From: Camarhynchus parvulus
Lineage: Eukaryota; Chordata; Aves; Passeriformes; Thraupidae
DNA: 64,000 bases
Direction: 5' to 3'
Assembly (NCBI RefSeq): GCF_901933205.1
Contig: NC_044581.1
Coordinates: 13,543,501-13,607,500 of the forward strand
Below the pieces are notes generated by a model. The model had not been told where the DNA came from, searched no databases, and worked only from the letters and a program-made list of their open reading frames with translations. A program made the position numbers and the translations under genes. This document shows positions 60,586 through 64,000 of this stretch, piece by piece. Position 1 is the stretch's first letter. Every line of letters begins with the position of its first letter.

Positions 60586-61578
60586 ATTTCAGACATTTTT
60601 TCATTGCTCAGACTGACAACATGAAATGAAGGCAAAGAATCAACCAGCTAAGGAGCTACTTTAAATTACATTGTACAACTGCCAATACAGTTGTACACCA
60701 AACCAGCTGAAGGCTTTTCACCAATGCAGGCAAAATTCAGTGCTGCAATATAGCAACATGGGCCAAAGGGCAGGAGGAGGTATTAGTGGCCAGGCCAGTA
60801 TACTTCTCATACCTAATATAAAAATGTGAATTTCTCAGTCCTCCCTTCCCCATTATTATCTCCAGCAAAAATTTAATCTGAACAGTGTTAGTATAAATTT
60901 ATATTAGCAGTATACAGGTTAGAGAGTATAAATTATTAATTTATTTGTACTGGAAGGAAAATTGGAGTATATTTAGAGAACAAATACACATGATGTAAAT
61001 CTTGCTATTACTATCGATGGTGATAATAGGTCAGAGTGGAGAATAAAATAAACCTGGTTGTTCTAAAAAACAAGTTATTTACTGCTTGTGTAGAAGTGTT
61101 TGGAATCTTAGTGCATAAATCTAAGGAGCTTACTTTAATTGTTCAGGAGAACAGCAGATGCCAGGATTAAAATCCTAATTTACAAAACCAAAAAAAACCA
61201 CATACAGGTACTCTCTGAGCATGCTCTCTAACTTTGGAAGACTTCATGCACATACTATAGAATAGAAAAAAGATCCTCAATACTTCTGTAGTTACTTCTA
61301 TTTTATACCCAATACTTGTCTCTCAGGATTAATACAGCATATTCCTTTTCCAAAGGATGTCTAAGTCATTTTGTAAGGGATGACTCCCTCCTCTATTGAT
61401 CTCCTCTAGCCATATCACACGTCTTTTGATACAGCTCTGGCAGCAGTAGGAGGAAACTATTATTTGATTTAGCTCATCGTGCGGCTTTGTTGTGGGCAGG
61501 CTGTGTGCCCTCTGTCAGCTCAGAACCAGCACTGAAGTCTCCTTCTCCCTGTTCTGGCAGGGCTTGGCTCTCGCAGGG
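60586..61578. other. Intergenic, no feature recognised
   Basis: AT-rich sequence turning GC-richer after about 61490. Nothing is identified. Confidence 0.6.
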
Positions 61579-61657
61579 CATTGGCCAAGGTGCTCCTGTC
61601 AGGGGCACTGAGCTGTTCCTGCCCACATGTTCCCACACTTGACAGGAGCAGCCAATG
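61579..61657. repeat. Interrupted inverted repeat, 7 + 10 bp arms
   Basis: CATTGGC (61579-61585) pairs with GCCAATG (61651-61657). GCTCCTGTCA (61592-61601) pairs exactly with TGACAGGAGC (61640-61649). The central loop is 38 nt, and a small asymmetric bulge separates the two helices. Confidence 0.8.
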
Positions 61658-62090
61658 TTGAAGGTAGAGTGTTTGTGAGCTGCAGCAGCGCTGGAGGGCA
61701 GCTGGGCTCATTACTCACTTCTCCAGCTGGAAACAGAGTATTTATTGTTGTGAGACCTTACCCCACCAGGGCATCTCAACCCAAAATTATCAATATATAC
61801 ACTCAGCCAAAGTCAGCTGCTCACTTCATTGTCAGCATGTCAGAACCATGGACTGTAATTTTATTACCTGAGCCAGATCAGCTTGTTTGACTAATTGTGA
61901 TTGTTCCTGGGTTTAGCCAATAGAACTGAATGAATTAAAAGCCCCAAGGTTTCAGATTTTTTCCCCTATATAAGCCAAACTGTTTTAAAGCTTAATAAGG
62001 CAACAACCACTTGGCAACACACAGGCTGTTTTCCCACAAGCAGTTCAAAAAAGCTCTTCTCCCCTGTTCAGTGAATCTAGTTAGGAAACC
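61658..62090 (+). mobile_element. Possible solo LTR or promoter-like block
   Basis: A CCAAT-type AGCCAATAGAAC (about 61915), a TATATAAG box (61967-61974) and an AATAA-type CTTAATAAGG about 20 nt later occur in the order seen in retroviral LTRs (U3 promoter, then R poly(A) signal). Terminal TG...CA ends and target-site duplications were looked for and not found, and no internal retroviral coding region adjoins. A cellular promoter or chance is possible. Boundaries are uncertain. Confidence 0.3.
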
Positions 62091-63767
62091 AATCTGCACC
62101 ACTACAACACCAGATCTATACTGGAATACCAAAGCAAAAAGCCACAAATCTTAGCTTCATTGTTATATAGGTTATAAATGATGAAAGAGCAAAGCTGAGC
62201 CTCTTAAAAGGATGTATTTTTAAAAGTCTGTCCTGAAACCTGAAATCCCTTGAAATTATACCTGAGGTGATGTTAACCTACTTGCCTAGAAATAAAAATT
62301 TTCACAGCAAATTACTATTGCAAATATATATATATTACACAGTGAACTATATATGCATAACTCACTCAGGAGGCTACCTTAAACATGCTGGCATTATTAA
62401 TCAGAAATAAGCAATATGGTTTCTACAGGGTATTTTAAAATATTATTAATATTGCTACTATGTCCCTTTCTTAAATGCACACACACAGAAAACACCCCCT
62501 AGAATTTAACAATTTGCATCACCCTGTTTTGTCCTTAGACTTTTACTTCGCACTCTCTGGTTTCTGCCATTCAGTGATCTGGCAGCAGTGTTTTATCTCT
62601 GTTAAATGACAGACTACATTCCTACAATCAAGAATACTACAGAAAAAGCTTCTCTCAGTCTCTTCTGTACCTTAAATAATGAAATTTTCCCTTTCAGCTT
62701 GTAATCAGAAGCCCCAGGATTATTGCCAAATGTGTGTTTCTTGGATACCAGGCAAAGGCTTCCTGTCTACCATTTAGTTCTTTAGTTTCATTTTCTGAGT
62801 CAAGCTGAAGGCTCCAAAAAATATTCATTCACAGTTTAAAGACTTGCAAAAAGGAAAAGGTTGTCTTCACTAACTCTTAGCAATCAGTAGGAAAACAGAA
62901 AATTTAATTTTGACTGTTTAAGTTTAAATTTAATTTTCTGATTAACTATTCCCCTAAAAATCACTGAAGTAACATTAAAAAGAGCAAGGACATACAGACC
63001 TTGTCATAACTTGGATACCTAGGAAATAATCTCTAAATTTATTGAAGGAGTGAGTTTTCCCTCTTGTTTCCTCACAAGTGAAAGATCAGGAAGTAGAGAA
63101 TTCACTTAACAAAGCTCGATCTCTACTGAAACATAACACAGGGTGTTATAAGTCCTAGCTATGATCCTGAGACACCCATGAGAGGTGGTTGCACTTCCCA
63201 TGAAATGAAACAGAGAAGTGGCCATGGCTGCCACTCTCCATGACACAGCACTTCCCTACACTGCCCTGTTACAGCAAGATCTATCACAAACATAAGTCAT
63301 CCTCTGCTTTCAGTTTGTTTGCCATTTACAAATCTTTTTCCCCCTTTCTGCTGTTACCTATAGGTTTCAAAATGTATTATTTTCCTTTCTTTTTGAAAGC
63401 ATGACCTTATTCTTCTCACTATTATTTCTGTTACCAGGTCCAAACTGGAAGCACTGGATTGTATTCAAATTGGTTTCCCCCATACCAAAATACAACCAAC
63501 TCCCAGAGCTAACTGACCAGGCAATATGGACCAGATTTTGCTGAAAATGACAGTTTATTAAATTCACAGAAGTCCCATTACCAAAATTATTCCAAATTTA
63601 ATTTACTGTCAGTTTAGTATATTGTGTTTCTAAGCATCTATTTTCAAGTTACTATGGAAACAATTCCTGATTCTTCTATCCGAACTCAAAATTAAGATGA
63701 GTAATTTTTAATGTAAAACGCTTAGTGTGACAAAGTGAAGTTTAAGGGGGGTCAAGCAGGATTTTAG
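62091..63767. other. Intergenic, no gene supported
   Basis: AT-rich sequence including a short (AT)n run at about 62323-62336 and a 9-bp inverted repeat CAGAAAATT/AATTTTCTG at 62896/62932. No coding signal is seen. Confidence 0.65.
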
Positions 63768-63910
63768 GCGTGGGCACGGTAGAGGCAGGTTCAGGTGGGA
63801 GCGGAGTCATTTCCCGAGCAAGAGCTCCCTCGAGCGGCGAGAGCGGCGCCCGGGGGCTCCGCAGCGAGCAGGGCACACACGGGCCCAGCTCCCGGCTGCC
63901 CACGAAATCA
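63768..63910. promoter_or_regulatory. Small CpG cluster at right edge, possible CpG island
   Basis: A sharp rise in GC and CpG (CGAGCGGCGAGAGCGGCGCC and neighbours) interrupts AT-rich sequence. It could be the edge of a promoter island of the next gene (DNAJA2 by recalled vertebrate synteny) or an orphan island. No coding exon is visible. Confidence 0.4.
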
Positions 63911-64000
63911 TCCCTTTAATGAAAGGAGACAATTAAGAGGGACGAATAACGTACAGAACATAAGGGAGTTCATAACCTTAAGGCAATTGAATTCAGCTCA

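Overview
The window is vertebrate nuclear DNA, most likely from a bird. It is AT-rich and gene-poor, with GT-AG introns of 0.09 to 12 kb, one large CpG island, and a 5'-truncated CR1-type LINE (about 10717-11320, minus strand) ending in the octamer repeats typical of avian CR1. Nothing prokaryotic is present: no operon, CRISPR array, rRNA or tRNA was seen.

Two protein-coding genes lie head to tail on the plus strand. Positions 1906-8142 hold the last four coding exons of ITFG1 (integrin alpha FG-GAP repeat containing 1, also called TIP), which encode the end of the extracellular region, the transmembrane helix and the short cytoplasmic tail. Its 3' UTR runs to an ATTAAA signal near 8556. About 5.5 kb of spacer with the CR1 copy follows. 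A CpG island at about 14.1-16.4 kb then contains the start of NETO2 (neuropilin and tolloid-like 2, a kainate-receptor auxiliary subunit).

NETO2 is complete: nine coding exons from 15790 to 43966 join without a frame break into 1578 nt, or 525 residues plus stop, the length I recall for the mammalian protein. The order is signal peptide, CUB1, 15-residue linker, CUB2, LDL-receptor class A module, transmembrane helix and a cytoplasmic tail ending SLSIDF. The 3' UTR probably ends near 45.8 kb.

From about 45.9 to 64 kb I find no convincing gene. The stretch holds simple repeats, an A/C-only tract (56721-56847), a 26-bp triplication (60509-60585), a large interrupted inverted repeat (61579-61657), an LTR-like promoter/poly(A) arrangement (61915-62000) and a small CpG cluster at the right edge (63768-63910). 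ITFG1 followed by NETO2 in tandem matches the mammalian order as I recall it. DNAJA2 would be expected next, but none of its coding sequence is visible.

I did not find an undescribed biological system. The best second-look items are the upstream start codons before NETO2, its modular phase-1 exons with a 45-nt linker exon and an 89-nt intron, paired Pumilio motifs in the 3' UTR, several minisatellites, two short perfect hairpins in introns and the LTR-like block. Species, transcript ends and repeat-family names cannot be settled from the sequence alone.
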